This document shows positions 16,896-25,682 of a DNA stretch of 64,000 nucleotides, piece by piece (positions within the stretch are counted from its first letter, which is position 1; every line of letters starts with the position of its first letter). Both the position numbers and the translations under genes were made by a program. The DNA is from an uncultured Isosphaeraceae bacterium (GTDB taxonomy: Bacteria; Planctomycetota; Planctomycetia; Isosphaerales; Isosphaeraceae). The stretch covers positions 248,001 through 312,000 of the forward strand of contig CAMFLR010000007.1 in NCBI GenBank assembly GCA_945957605.1, read 5' to 3'. The notes beneath the pieces were generated by a model. It had not been told where the DNA came from, ran no database searches, and saw nothing but the letters and a program-made list of their open reading frames with translations.

Positions 16896-18020
16896 TTAAC
16901 GACGTAAGACCTTGTCGAAGAGCGAATAGGCTCGCTCGCGCATTTCTGGCGGAAAGTCGTGCGCGCAATCGGGATGTTCGACTTCGAGGTAATCGGGCTT
17001 TCCATAAAGCCCAAAGACCGGTTTAGCCGCCGCGATGATACGGTCGACGCTGTCCGCTCGAAAGTTGTGATCCTGCTTGGGGGCAATGATCAGAACATGC
17101 CGAGGTGCGAGCGCACCAATCAATTCATGGAAATCGAAAGGGATTTCGTTCAACCGCCCGCGATAATTACTGAGCTTCGGCATGTAGCGGGTTTGTGTCC
17201 AACCCTTTTCGGGAAGCCAAACCTTCGCGTCGCCGCCGTAGTAGTCAAGAAACGAGTCGAGCCCGCAGCTTGAAACGACGGCTTTGATTCGCTCGTCGAG
17301 CACGGCGGTGTACACGGAGTTGTGCCCGCCGAGCGAATGTCCGATCGCGCCATACTCGCCTGGCTTCACGTAAGGAAGCGAGTCGAGCAAATCCAGTCCG
17401 CGGATATTATCCCAGACCGCTTTGAGCGAACCGCTGTCCCACTTGAGCGCTTTCGTATCGGGCTGATATTTCGCGAGCAGCGGGTAATTTGGCGCGAGCG
17501 TCACATATCCCCGTTCGGCAAGTTCGGCCGCATACCCGCGATTGGGTTTTGCGCCGAGGCCGACAACCGTCCCGTGGCCGACGACATTGTCGGTCCCATG
17601 CAGGCAAAGTACAGCCGGAAACCGCTTACCATTGCTCGTAAGGGCAGATTTGGGAATGAGCAAATAGGCTGGAACTCTCGAACCGGGTTCTGAAGCATAC
17701 GTGAGCAATCGGCGTACATAACTACCGCAATCAACCTCTTCCTCAATCTTCACCGCGAGATCGCACCGCTTTTCCTTGCCCGGCAGTTGACCCATGACCG
17801 TTTGCACGCCGTTGAGAATTTCCGCACGGCGTTTTTGCCAATCGTCGACCGTTCGTACGGGTTGAATCGAATCATCGACGGCGCGATAGACGAGAAGGAT
17901 TTCGCGCGGTAACCGATCGTCCGAAACGGCGAACCTACCGTTCATGAGAATGATGACAGCGGCGAGGATTTTGATCGGTCGAGCCGAACGTGGGCTTGGC
18001 CTCGATACACCGGATTGCAT
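16896..18020 (-). CDS. Secreted alpha/beta hydrolase (acetyl esterase / dienelactone hydrolase-like)
   Basis: 374 residues. The ATG at 18020 has GGAG 7 nt upstream and is followed by a signal-like segment (KILAAVIILMNGRF); an upstream in-frame start at 18098 lacks both. The fold is clear: PAYLLIP strand, AVLCLHGTD oxyanion region, nucleophile elbow GHSLGGH (Ser229), APKQDHNF (Asp317) and CAHDFP (His354), giving a complete Ser-Asp-His triad. It resembles planctomycete acetyl xylan esterase-like hydrolases, so sugar-ester deacetylation is plausible but the substrate is not shown. Stop-to-stop distance to the phosphoesterase is about 20 bp. Confidence 0.8.
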   Translation of the reverse strand: MQSGVSRPSPRSARPIKILAAVIILMNGRFAVSDDRLPREILLVYRAVDDSIQPVRTVDDWQKRRAEILNGVQTVMGQLPGKEKRCDLAVKIEEEVDCGSYVRRLLTYASEPGSRVPAYLLIPKSALTSNGKRFPAVLCLHGTDNVVGHGTVVGLGAKPNRGYAAELAERGYVTLAPNYPLLAKYQPDTKALKWDSGSLKAVWDNIRGLDLLDSLPYVKPGEYGAIGHSLGGHNSVYTAVLDERIKAVVSSCGLDSFLDYYGGDAKVWLPEKGWTQTRYMPKLSNYRGRLNEIPFDFHELIGALAPRHVLIIAPKQDHNFRADSVDRIIAAAKPVFGLYGKPDYLEVEHPDCAHDFPPEMRERAYSLFDKVLRR

Positions 18021-18161
18021 GCGTTCGCTCCGAATGCTTTCGCTCACTGCGGGTAAGGGCTCTTTGCACAATTTAAGCGTGTGTGAAACTGTGAGCAATA
18101 AAGTTGCGGCTCGGAAATTGAGGCCAATTGAAGACCACTGAATATTAAAATAGGAGAATGC

Positions 18162-18434
18162 TTATGGTTTGATATTGGCGGGGTGATTCTTTTTGTTCGC
18201 CGACTGTTGCAGACCGCCGATAACCTGTATAATAACTGTTGTGAAGATTTGTACGTGAAACGTCGTATCGGAAGCATCCCGTTCAACGCCAACTTTGGTC
18301 GGTTGAAACGGCGTAGCTAAAAGTACAACGATTCTTTCATGATCCTTTTCGAGTCCAGAATGCAACTTCACCCGAACGATTTCTGCTTCAAGAACGAGCT
18401 CTTCTAGGAGCTTGATCGGGCAGCGATTGGTCAC
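18162..18434 (-). CDS. Doubtful small ORF (90 aa)
   Basis: A 90-residue frame begins with GTG and has no Shine-Dalgarno. The product has a plausible alternation of helix and strand (LEELVLEAEIVRVKLHSGL; ERIVVLLATPFQPTKVGVE), better than most random frames, which is why it is listed. It occupies the otherwise empty region between the esterase and the efflux genes. No family recognised; it could be chance. Confidence 0.25.
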   Translation of the reverse strand: MTNRCPIKLLEELVLEAEIVRVKLHSGLEKDHERIVVLLATPFQPTKVGVERDASDTTFHVQIFTTVIIQVIGGLQQSANKKNHPANIKP

Positions 18435-18618
18435 TCGGCTACCGTTGATATTGACCGGTTACGTTTTCGGCGGAGCGCACAACCCTTCCCGCGCCACTCT
18501 CCCCAATCCGCCACGTGCTGGGTCTTCGCAACTCAATCTCTCCACCTGTCCCCCCATTGATAATTCACCCGCTGCCCACGCTCGCCTTCGTCGTGCTTGC
18601 GTGTTGAACGGCGCTTTG

Positions 18619-18655
18619 ATTTCGCGCGACCTCCTGCGCGCGAAATGAACGAGGT
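18619..18655 (+). promoter_or_regulatory. Leader hairpin with loop complementary to the czcB Shine-Dalgarno
   Basis: ATTTCGCGCG (18619-18628) and CGCGCGAAAT (18637-18646) form a perfect 10-bp stem around the loop ACCTCCTG. The loop bases ACCTC (18629-18633) are an exact complement of GAGGT (18651-18655), which contains the ribosome-binding site 7 nt before the czcB ATG. The stem could hold a pseudoknot masking that site, or the palindrome could be a DNA operator for a metal regulator. Structure seen; function inferred. Confidence 0.4.
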
Positions 18656-18661
18656 GTTGCC

Positions 18662-20359
18662 ATGTCCGAAATCCCCTCGGTGAGTGCGAGCCGCGACACG
18701 CCCGCATCGTTTGCCGCATTGCGCGTACTGGTCAAACCGAAGGCACTCGCTGCTTACGGACTGATTGCAACTGCGGCAGTATGCGGCCTCATCTGGAAAT
18801 TCTGGGAGCCAGAATCGCATCGGGATACTACCGACGCCAGTTCAGTGGTCGGAGCAAAGAGCGAAAAGGGCAACATCAAGGACGACGGGAGCGTAAGGCT
18901 CGACGCCGATCAACAAAAAGCTGTCGGACTTAACTGGGCAAAGGTGTCTGAAAGCGAAGACTTTGAGGTTCTGTCAGCACCCGGCCGCGTTGGTCCCAAC
19001 GAGACTCAATACGCTTTCATCACGCCGAGAGCCGCCGGAGTGGTGCGTTCGGTGATGGCGCACATTGGGCAGGACGTGAAGGCCGGCGACCTGTTAGCGA
19101 CCATTGACAGCCCGGAAGTTGGCCAGGCAAGGCTTGATCTGTATACCCGTTTGCAAGAGCGTGACCTCGCTCAGGCGCAGGCGAACTGGCAGGAACAGGT
19201 GCATGCGAGCACAATCGAAATGCTCGAACGCATTCGTCGCGGCGAAACGCCCGAAGAGATTCATGGCGCACTCGAAACGCGCCCAGTCGGCGACAATCGC
19301 GAACGCCTGATGACCGCCTATGCACAATATCGTCTGGCGAAGGCGACGATGGATCGCAACCGCGACCTACACGCTCAGCATCTCATCACAGAAAAGCAAA
19401 TTCAAAGCGTGACAGCCGAATTCGATGTGGCCCGTTCGGTTTACCAGACTTTGATGGATCAAACTGGCTACGAAAGCCGCCTCGCTCACACGAAGGCACA
19501 GCAGACGCTCAAGCAGGTTGAAGCTTCGGTCCGCGCCAGTCAGGAGCGCCTGCGAATCCTCGGCGTGAAACCCGATGGCACGGAGCCTCGCGTCGAACAG
19601 GGAAAAGTGGTTGAAGTTGCACGCGATGGGACACTGTCTCAACCGGTGCGCGATCAGAAGGCACCCAACGTCAATCCCGAGCAAATTCTGCCCAAAGCGC
19701 GTGAAAACACGGTCGAGCCCGTGGGCACTCGTCGTGAAAAGACCGCCAACCTTGGCGAGGCGCCCGTCAGCACGTTCTCGATCTGGGCACCGTTAGACGG
19801 CACGATTCTCGAGCGCGAAATGATCGTTCCTGGAGTTGCGGTCGACACGACACATCGCCTGTTCACGATTGCAAATCTTTCAACGGTTTGGATCGAGGCG
19901 AGTATTCACGAGAGCGATTTCGACAAACTCGCCCGCAGCCGGGGCAGCAAGGTTCGTTTCCGGTCGCCTGCCTATCCAGCGCGGATTTTTGAGGGGAAAG
20001 TTGTGTACTCGGGCGATCTTGTGGATGAGAAAAGCCGTACGGTGAAACTTCTGGCGGAAGCCGAAAATCCCGATCGTCTGCTGCGATCGGGGATGTTTGT
20101 CGATGTCGAAATTCTGACTCCGCGCGAAACTCCCGCAGTGCGCGTGCCGTCGACAGCGTTGCTCACGCGCGACGGCCATTCATTCGTATTCGTGCGATCC
20201 GGCGACGACCGATTCCTACCGCGGAAGGTCTCGGCCGATGAGCCGCGTGGTGAGACAGCAACCGTCAAACATGGTCTCGAACCTGGCGAGGAGGTCGTGG
20301 TTTCGGGCGGAGCGAAGTTGAAGGCGATGGCCGAGCAGGGGGGCGGGATTCAGTTCTAG
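18662..20359 (+). CDS. czcB: RND heavy-metal efflux periplasmic adaptor (CzcB-type)
   Basis: 565 residues, ATG with GAGG 7 nt upstream. One N-terminal membrane anchor (about residues 30-48), then the membrane-fusion layout: lipoyl half-motif (ITPRAAGVVRSVMAHIGQDVKAGDLLATID), a long alpha-helical hairpin with LHAQHLITEKQIQ, the second lipoyl half (IWAPLDGTILEREMIVPG), and the beta-barrel (NLSTVWIEASIHESDF; VRFRSPAYPARIFEGKV). An insertion of about 50 residues with a basic and Pro-rich stretch lies between the hairpin and the second lipoyl half, making it longer than many CzcB proteins. It links the inner-membrane pump (next gene) to an outer-membrane channel. No His-rich metal site is visible. 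Confidence 0.85.
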   Translation: MSEIPSVSASRDTPASFAALRVLVKPKALAAYGLIATAAVCGLIWKFWEPESHRDTTDASSVVGAKSEKGNIKDDGSVRLDADQQKAVGLNWAKVSESEDFEVLSAPGRVGPNETQYAFITPRAAGVVRSVMAHIGQDVKAGDLLATIDSPEVGQARLDLYTRLQERDLAQAQANWQEQVHASTIEMLERIRRGETPEEIHGALETRPVGDNRERLMTAYAQYRLAKATMDRNRDLHAQHLITEKQIQSVTAEFDVARSVYQTLMDQTGYESRLAHTKAQQTLKQVEASVRASQERLRILGVKPDGTEPRVEQGKVVEVARDGTLSQPVRDQKAPNVNPEQILPKARENTVEPVGTRREKTANLGEAPVSTFSIWAPLDGTILEREMIVPGVAVDTTHRLFTIANLSTVWIEASIHESDFDKLARSRGSKVRFRSPAYPARIFEGKVVYSGDLVDEKSRTVKLLAEAENPDRLLRSGMFVDVEILTPRETPAVRVPSTALLTRDGHSFVFVRSGDDRFLPRKVSADEPRGETATVKHGLEPGEEVVVSGGAKLKAMAEQGGGIQF

Positions 20360-20419
20360 CTGCAATGCGCGAGTTCTGCGTAATCCACTCCTCCGGCAAT
20401 CACCGTACGGGACGAGAAT

Positions 20420-23400
20420 GTGTTTGATCTTTTGATTGATTATGCGCTCAAGAATCGAGGGCTTGTCGTTGTCGTGCTCTTCGGACTGATTGCAGCAGGT
20501 GTTTTTTCCCTGCTTCAGCTTCCGGTCGACGCGGTTCCCGATATTACCAATGTTCAGGTGATGGCGTTAACAAGTGCGCCCGCGCTTGGTCCGCAGGAGG
20601 TCGAGCAGTTCATCACGATTCCGGTCGAAAACGCGATGAACGGTATCCCGCACATTAAAGAAGTGCGTTCGTTCACGCAGTTTGGCATCTCTGGTGTGAC
20701 GATCATTTTCGAAGATGGCACAGATATGTACTGGGCGCGCCAGCAAGTCGGCGAGCGGCTGACGCAGGCGCGGTCTGAGATTCCCGACGAGTTTGGTCAG
20801 CCTGAAATGGGGCCGATCGCTACGGGCCTTGGCGAGATTTTTCAGTTCGAGGTTCGCAACCGCGCGGATAACCCCGAACCGCACTCCCTGATGGAGCTGC
20901 GGACGATTCTTGACTGGGAGATCGCACGTCGGCTCAAGAGCGTGCCAGGAGTTGTCGAGGTCAACGCACTCGGCGGTGAACTCAAGACATACGAGGTCGA
21001 ACTCGACCCGAACCGGCTGCAGGCCCGCGGAATTGCGCTCAATCAAGTCTACGAAGCGATTCGCCGCAACAACGTCAATGCGGGCGGCGGATACATTCAG
21101 CGCAACGGCGAACTTCGCGTGATTCGCGGAGTCGGCTTGATCGACCGACTGAAAACCCTCGAGCAAGTGGTGCTCGCGACGACTCCTGAAGGCACACCGA
21201 TTTTCGTGCGAGACGTGGGGCGCGTGCACTACGCCCCGATGATTCGGCAGGGGGCGGCGACGCGCGACGGTAAGGGGGAAGCTGTAACCGCCACGGCCTA
21301 TCTGCTAGCTGGCGAAAATGGCCGCGTGGTCGTCGATCGAATCAAGGCGAAGCTCGCCGAGATTGAAAAGCTGCTCCCGGAAGGCGTTGAGATCAACACG
21401 TATTACGATCGCAGCGTGCTTGTGAATAAGACGATTTTCACCGTGGCACGTAACCTTTTGGAGGGAAGTGCACTCGTAATCGTCGTGCTGCTTGTCATGC
21501 TCGGAAATCTCAAGGCAGGACTCATCGTTGCCGCGGCAATTCCTCTCTCCATGCTTTATGCTGGCAACTTGATGTTAACAGTTGGCGTAACCGGAAGCCT
21601 GATGAGCCTGGGAGCGCTCGACTTTGGGCTCATTGTCGATAGCGCGGTGATCGTCATCGAGAACTGCGTCGGACAGCTTGCCCATGCCGATCATAAGGCG
21701 CGCGCGATTGACGTCATCCGGCGAGCGACGCTGGAAGTCCGCCGGCCTGTCGTCTTCGGCGTGGCAATTATCATCATTGTTCACTTGCCGATTTTGGCTC
21801 TGCAGGGCGTTGAAGGCAAAATGTTCCGCCCAATGGCCCTGACGGTGATCTTCGCACTCATCGGCTCGTTGCTCCTGTCGCTCACGGCAATCCCCGTTCT
21901 AGCCTCGTTTTTCCTTCGTCCCGGCACATCAGAGCGCGATACCTTTCCCGTCCGCTGGGCCAAAGTCGTCTACGCGCCAGTGCTCGCGTGGTCACTTCGT
22001 CACCCAGTTTTCGTGAGTGTTGCTGCGTTTGCCGGCTTGGCTATTTGCGTGCCCGTCGCGCTTGGGTTAGGCGGTGAATTTATTCCGCAGCTTGATGAGG
22101 GCGACCTCGTCATCGTGCAAACTCGTCCGCCGAGTAGTTCGTTGCAAGAAGCGCTCGACGATGCGGTACGTCTCGAAAAGGCTCTTCGCGCAGAACTACC
22201 CGACGAAATTCATACCGCTGTGAGCCGAATCGGCCGGCCCGAGATCGGACTCGAACCGGCTGGCGTCAACATGACCGACACCTGGCTGATGCTGACAGAG
22301 CCCGAAAATTGGAAGGCAGTGAGTAGCAAATCCGAGCTAATTGACCGGATCGATACTATCTGCAAACGTGTCATTCCCGGCACGTTTTACAGCTTCAGCC
22401 AACCGATTGAGCTACGCTTCAACGAACTGCTTTCCGGCGTACGCGCCGACCTGGGAATTGGCGTCTACGGCGACGACCTCAACGTTTTGCAGAAAACGGC
22501 CGACGCCGTTTCTGATACGCTCGAAAAAATTCCTGGCGCGACTGGCATCAAGTCACAGGTGCTCGGCGGCTTGCCATTCTTGCGCATCAATGTCGATCGC
22601 GATCGCATGGCGCGTTACGGAATCGACGCAGCCAACGTGCTCGATGCCGTCGCCGCGCTCGGCGGCAAGGTGGTCGGTCAGGTGGTTGAAGGCCAACGCC
22701 GCTTTGCGCTTCAAGTTCGCTTCGGCGAGCGTTACCGAAACGACGTCGAGGTCATTCGCAGTCTGAAAATTGCCGATCCCCAGGGGCGAATGATTCCGCT
22801 CGAGGATCTTGCCGACGTAAATCGTGAAGAGAGTACATACGAGATCTGGCGAAAAGGAGGGCAGCGGCGCATCACCGTTCAGGCAAATGTGCGCGGGCGC
22901 GACCTTGCGGGGTTTGTTGCGGAAGCGCAAAAACGCGTCGCAAGCGAGGTCGATCTGCCGCGCGGGTATGTTCTGGAATGGGGCGGCACATTTGAAAATC
23001 TTCAATCGGCGATGCATCGGCTTGCCATCGTCGTTCCCATCGCACTTATGCTGATTTTCCTGCTGCTTTATTCAACATTCCACTCGGTTCGCCTCGGCGG
23101 GCTCATCTTTCTCTCGGTTCCGCTGGGGGCAATTGGCGGTGTACTCGCGCTCTGGTTACGAGGGCTGAATTTTAGCATTTCGGCCGGCGTCGGTTTTATT
23201 GCGCTCTCAGGTGTTGCTGTGCTCGACGGTCTCGTGCTCGTTTCGGCAATTCGCCACATGATTGAACAAGGCGTTCCCGTGCGAACGGCCGTAAGAGAAG
23301 CGTCAATGTCGCGTCTGCGGCCGATTTTGATGACCGGACTTGTAGCAAGCCTGGGCTTCGTCCCCATGGCTTATTCGTCGGGCGCGGGGGCCGAAGTGCA

Positions 23401-23548
23401 ACGTCCATTGGCCACAGTGGTCATCGGCGGCCTACTCACAAGCATGCTGCTCAAGCTTGTGGTACTTCCTGCAGTTTATCCCTGGTTTGATCCCGGTCGC
23501 GAAGCTGAGGAAGTTGCGACGCAAAATGAACCAGGCGTCCACGCCTGA
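20420..23548 (+). CDS. czcA: RND heavy-metal efflux pump (CzcA-type)
   Basis: 1042 residues from GTG, with GGGACGA just upstream; length is normal for HME-RND pumps. N-terminal helix, then PVDAVPDITNVQV, the typical start of the family. The proton-relay helix reads LDFGLIVDSAVIVIENC, giving Asp401, Asp407 and Glu414 with the same spacing as the D-D-E relay of CzcA, and unlike the motif of copper/silver CusA. This favours divalent ions such as Zn, Co or Cd, by family knowledge. The C-terminal half has the second docking domain and helices (IFLLLYSTFHSVRLGGLIF; SGVAVLDGLVLVSAI). It lies 60 bp after czcB in the same transcript and ends 10 bp before the convergent czcC-like gene. Confidence 0.9.
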   Translation: MFDLLIDYALKNRGLVVVVLFGLIAAGVFSLLQLPVDAVPDITNVQVMALTSAPALGPQEVEQFITIPVENAMNGIPHIKEVRSFTQFGISGVTIIFEDGTDMYWARQQVGERLTQARSEIPDEFGQPEMGPIATGLGEIFQFEVRNRADNPEPHSLMELRTILDWEIARRLKSVPGVVEVNALGGELKTYEVELDPNRLQARGIALNQVYEAIRRNNVNAGGGYIQRNGELRVIRGVGLIDRLKTLEQVVLATTPEGTPIFVRDVGRVHYAPMIRQGAATRDGKGEAVTATAYLLAGENGRVVVDRIKAKLAEIEKLLPEGVEINTYYDRSVLVNKTIFTVARNLLEGSALVIVVLLVMLGNLKAGLIVAAAIPLSMLYAGNLMLTVGVTGSLMSLGALDFGLIVDSAVIVIENCVGQLAHADHKARAIDVIRRATLEVRRPVVFGVAIIIIVHLPILALQGVEGKMFRPMALTVIFALIGSLLLSLTAIPVLASFFLRPGTSERDTFPVRWAKVVYAPVLAWSLRHPVFVSVAAFAGLAICVPVALGLGGEFIPQLDEGDLVIVQTRPPSSSLQEALDDAVRLEKALRAELPDEIHTAVSRIGRPEIGLEPAGVNMTDTWLMLTEPENWKAVSSKSELIDRIDTICKRVIPGTFYSFSQPIELRFNELLSGVRADLGIGVYGDDLNVLQKTADAVSDTLEKIPGATGIKSQVLGGLPFLRINVDRDRMARYGIDAANVLDAVAALGGKVVGQVVEGQRRFALQVRFGERYRNDVEVIRSLKIADPQGRMIPLEDLADVNREESTYEIWRKGGQRRITVQANVRGRDLAGFVAEAQKRVASEVDLPRGYVLEWGGTFENLQSAMHRLAIVVPIALMLIFLLLYSTFHSVRLGGLIFLSVPLGAIGGVLALWLRGLNFSISAGVGFIALSGVAVLDGLVLVSAIRHMIEQGVPVRTAVREASMSRLRPILMTGLVASLGFVPMAYSSGAGAEVQRPLATVVIGGLLTSMLLKLVVLPAVYPWFDPGREAEEVATQNEPGVHA

Positions 23549-23558
23549 GTCGAGAAAC

Positions 23559-25148
23559 TCACGGCAAGAGACGTTGGCCGACGGCTGTATTCACTCGCAG
23601 CATGGAACGGCGATGTCGAAGTAGCATGTCGCGATATTGTCGTGCGGCCTCGTTGAACTCGCGCTGCGCGTTGAGATAGACCATCGCGTCTTCTTCACCC
23701 TGGATGTAGAGGCGATAGGCATCATCGCGCACTCGGCGAGCGGCGGGAAGCAAGTTTCCTTCGATTCGTGCGATTGCTGCGCGTGTGAGGGCATATTGCC
23801 GCTCGGCTTGCCGCACCTCGTTTTCAACGACCTGTTCACGCTCGGCAAGTTCAACGCGCGCCTGCGTAACATTGATCTTGGCGCGGTGAATGTTTCCTTG
23901 ATTGCGATTGTAGACCGGCAGTGGAACCGTCACACCGAGCGCCCAGGAATTCGCGCTCTGCTTGCCAAAGGGCGAGTTGTCCTGGAACGTATAAGGCTGA
24001 TAAAGCACGTAAACATCCGACATGCGATTGGCGTTCGCAAGTTTTACATCGGCCTCGGCACGTTCGATTCCCATGCGGTATGCGACCACGTCCGGTCGAT
24101 TACACATCGCAAGTCGGATCAACTCGTCCACAGCCGGTGGGGTTGCGAAGGAGTCGTGCAGGCTTCCGTGAAGCTCGAGTGCCTCGGCTTGAGAGGCGCG
24201 GAGATTCAATAAAACACCGAGGTTGCGTTTGTTGCCGCGAAGCAATTCCTCGGCGTCCATCACCTCGATTTCGGCGGCTTCGTGAAGCGCCTCGATCCGG
24301 CTAACATCCGCGGCGGTGCGGGTTCCGCGTGCGTGCAGGCCTTTCGTGCGTGTCAGGAGCTCGGCCAGTCCCTCTCGCGCGGCCTGTGCGAAGCGAATCG
24401 TCTCGCGTGCCCCGAGCACGTCACTGTAGGCCGTGTACAGGTTGTCGATTTGGAGCCGAACCGCATCCTGATATTGCGCCTGCAGAACATTCTTGGCACG
24501 AGTTGCAACCTGAACGCGTGCCTTGCGTTTGCGACTGACGTCGAGTGGATACGTGATGCTCACGTCATACTGGATCGGTCCGCCGGGACGTTTGTTCGAA
24601 TACGAGCCGTAAGGGACAAGCTGGCTATCGGCATAGAGCAGGGGATTTGCACGCAAGCCGGCTGTGAGAATGTCGGCGTCGGCCTGAGGCAATTCAAACG
24701 CGCGAGAACGCAGCCCAAGGTTTTCGCGAACGAGCGTATCAATCGCTTGATCGAGCGTAAGGCCATCAACTGGGCCGAGATCGTCGCGGCCTTCGGGAAC
24801 GCTGAGCGGACCCAGCAGGGGAACTTCGGCGAGCGGCAATGCCGAAGGCGCGGTGATTCCTTCCTGTGTCGGGACGCCACTTCGGGCGGGAGATGGAATG
24901 GTCGCCGAGGCAGGGACGCGCGGGACGGATGATCCAACGCGACCGCTGATTGGTTCGTCGAGCGCGCCGCTGGGGCCGAGGCTCTCATCGCCACCTGCCG
25001 CCCCAAGCGCAGGGCCGAGTCGCGAACGTGTCGATCGGGGATCTTCGGCCGCGCCGCCCGGGAGAGTGGGACCTTGGCCCAACGCCAAAGACGACGTCAG
25101 GCACAGGAACCCGAACGTGGCCCACGCTAGCCAAGAATTCCGTTTCAT
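23559..25148 (-). CDS. TolC/CzcC-type outer-membrane efflux protein
   Basis: 529 residues. The ATG at 25148 has AGGAGGGG about 6 nt upstream and starts a signal peptide (WLAWATFGFLCLTSSLALG-QG). A low-complexity Gly/Pro/Ser linker (about 25-130) precedes two outer-membrane efflux domains with long helices and turns typical of TolC (LTLDQAIDTLVRENL; ANPLLYADSQLVPYG; ALGVTVPLPVYNRNQGNI; RAKINVTQARVELAERE). It is the probable outer-membrane channel for the CzcBA pair, but is encoded on the opposite strand, so it must be transcribed separately. The long linker before the channel domain is unusual. Confidence 0.85.
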   Translation of the reverse strand: MKRNSWLAWATFGFLCLTSSLALGQGPTLPGGAAEDPRSTRSRLGPALGAAGGDESLGPSGALDEPISGRVGSSVPRVPASATIPSPARSGVPTQEGITAPSALPLAEVPLLGPLSVPEGRDDLGPVDGLTLDQAIDTLVRENLGLRSRAFELPQADADILTAGLRANPLLYADSQLVPYGSYSNKRPGGPIQYDVSITYPLDVSRKRKARVQVATRAKNVLQAQYQDAVRLQIDNLYTAYSDVLGARETIRFAQAAREGLAELLTRTKGLHARGTRTAADVSRIEALHEAAEIEVMDAEELLRGNKRNLGVLLNLRASQAEALELHGSLHDSFATPPAVDELIRLAMCNRPDVVAYRMGIERAEADVKLANANRMSDVYVLYQPYTFQDNSPFGKQSANSWALGVTVPLPVYNRNQGNIHRAKINVTQARVELAEREQVVENEVRQAERQYALTRAAIARIEGNLLPAARRVRDDAYRLYIQGEEDAMVYLNAQREFNEAARQYRDMLLRHRRSMLRVNTAVGQRLLP

Positions 25149-25682
25149 GTTATCCCCTCCTGGGACGCAATCGATCGCGCTTCTTTTGCTGCCGACAGGC
25201 GCCGACTGATGATCCTGGACCAGATTCACCGCGGTTCGTGATGGCCGTTGTGAATCGTTTCGGTCAAAGGTCGCAGTCGAGCCGTTCTTGCAATCGCCAA
25301 TCCTCTGTCTGGCGCCAGCAAACGACGTCATTCTGAATTATCGGCAATTGTCGATTTATCTTTTGCGTTGAGTGCGGCGAATTGCCGGGCAACAACCGGA
25401 TAATCGATTTCTTCGGTACGACGGGTACCGTTCACGATTGACGACAAAATGTTGTCTCTTGGTGCCGTCTGGATATAAACCAATTCGAGGCTGAGAGTTG
25501 CGATTCGTCGATCTCGGCAACGTTCTCGCGTAGGCACGTCGCGATAACTCGGATGCGAGCCATAATAATTGGCGTCAGCAGACGTTTCGAGCGACAGTTG
25601 ATTTGAAATACGCAATTAATTGAGCATAAGATTGTTTGCGTTCGATCTGCCTCTTGAAGGTGATTGCACACCGGATCGGCGT
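25149..25682. other. Intergenic region, no gene seen
   Basis: 534 bp between the start of the TolC-like gene and the stop of the methyltransferase gene, both on the - strand. It should contain the promoter of the efflux protein. A 6-bp hairpin (CGGTAC/GTACCG, 25414-25430) lacks a T-run. The frame at 25328-25615 starts with TTG and looks random. Confidence 0.4.

Larger units (their letters stand above)
18021..18661. other. Intergenic region upstream of the metal-efflux genes
   Basis: 641 bp, with AT-rich sequence near 18120-18260. It holds one doubtful - strand small frame (18162-18434) and, just before czcB, a perfect 10-bp hairpin (18619-18646). Promoters for the esterase (leftward) and the efflux pair (rightward) should lie here; none could be assigned with confidence. 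Confidence 0.4.

Noticed and set aside
25414-25430. Hairpin CGGTAC-GACGG-GTACCG as a terminator
   Set aside because: The stem is only 6 bp and there is no T-run in either direction.
25328-25615. 95-codon - strand frame upstream of the TolC-like gene
   Set aside because: It starts with TTG, has no ribosome-binding site, and its composition looks random.
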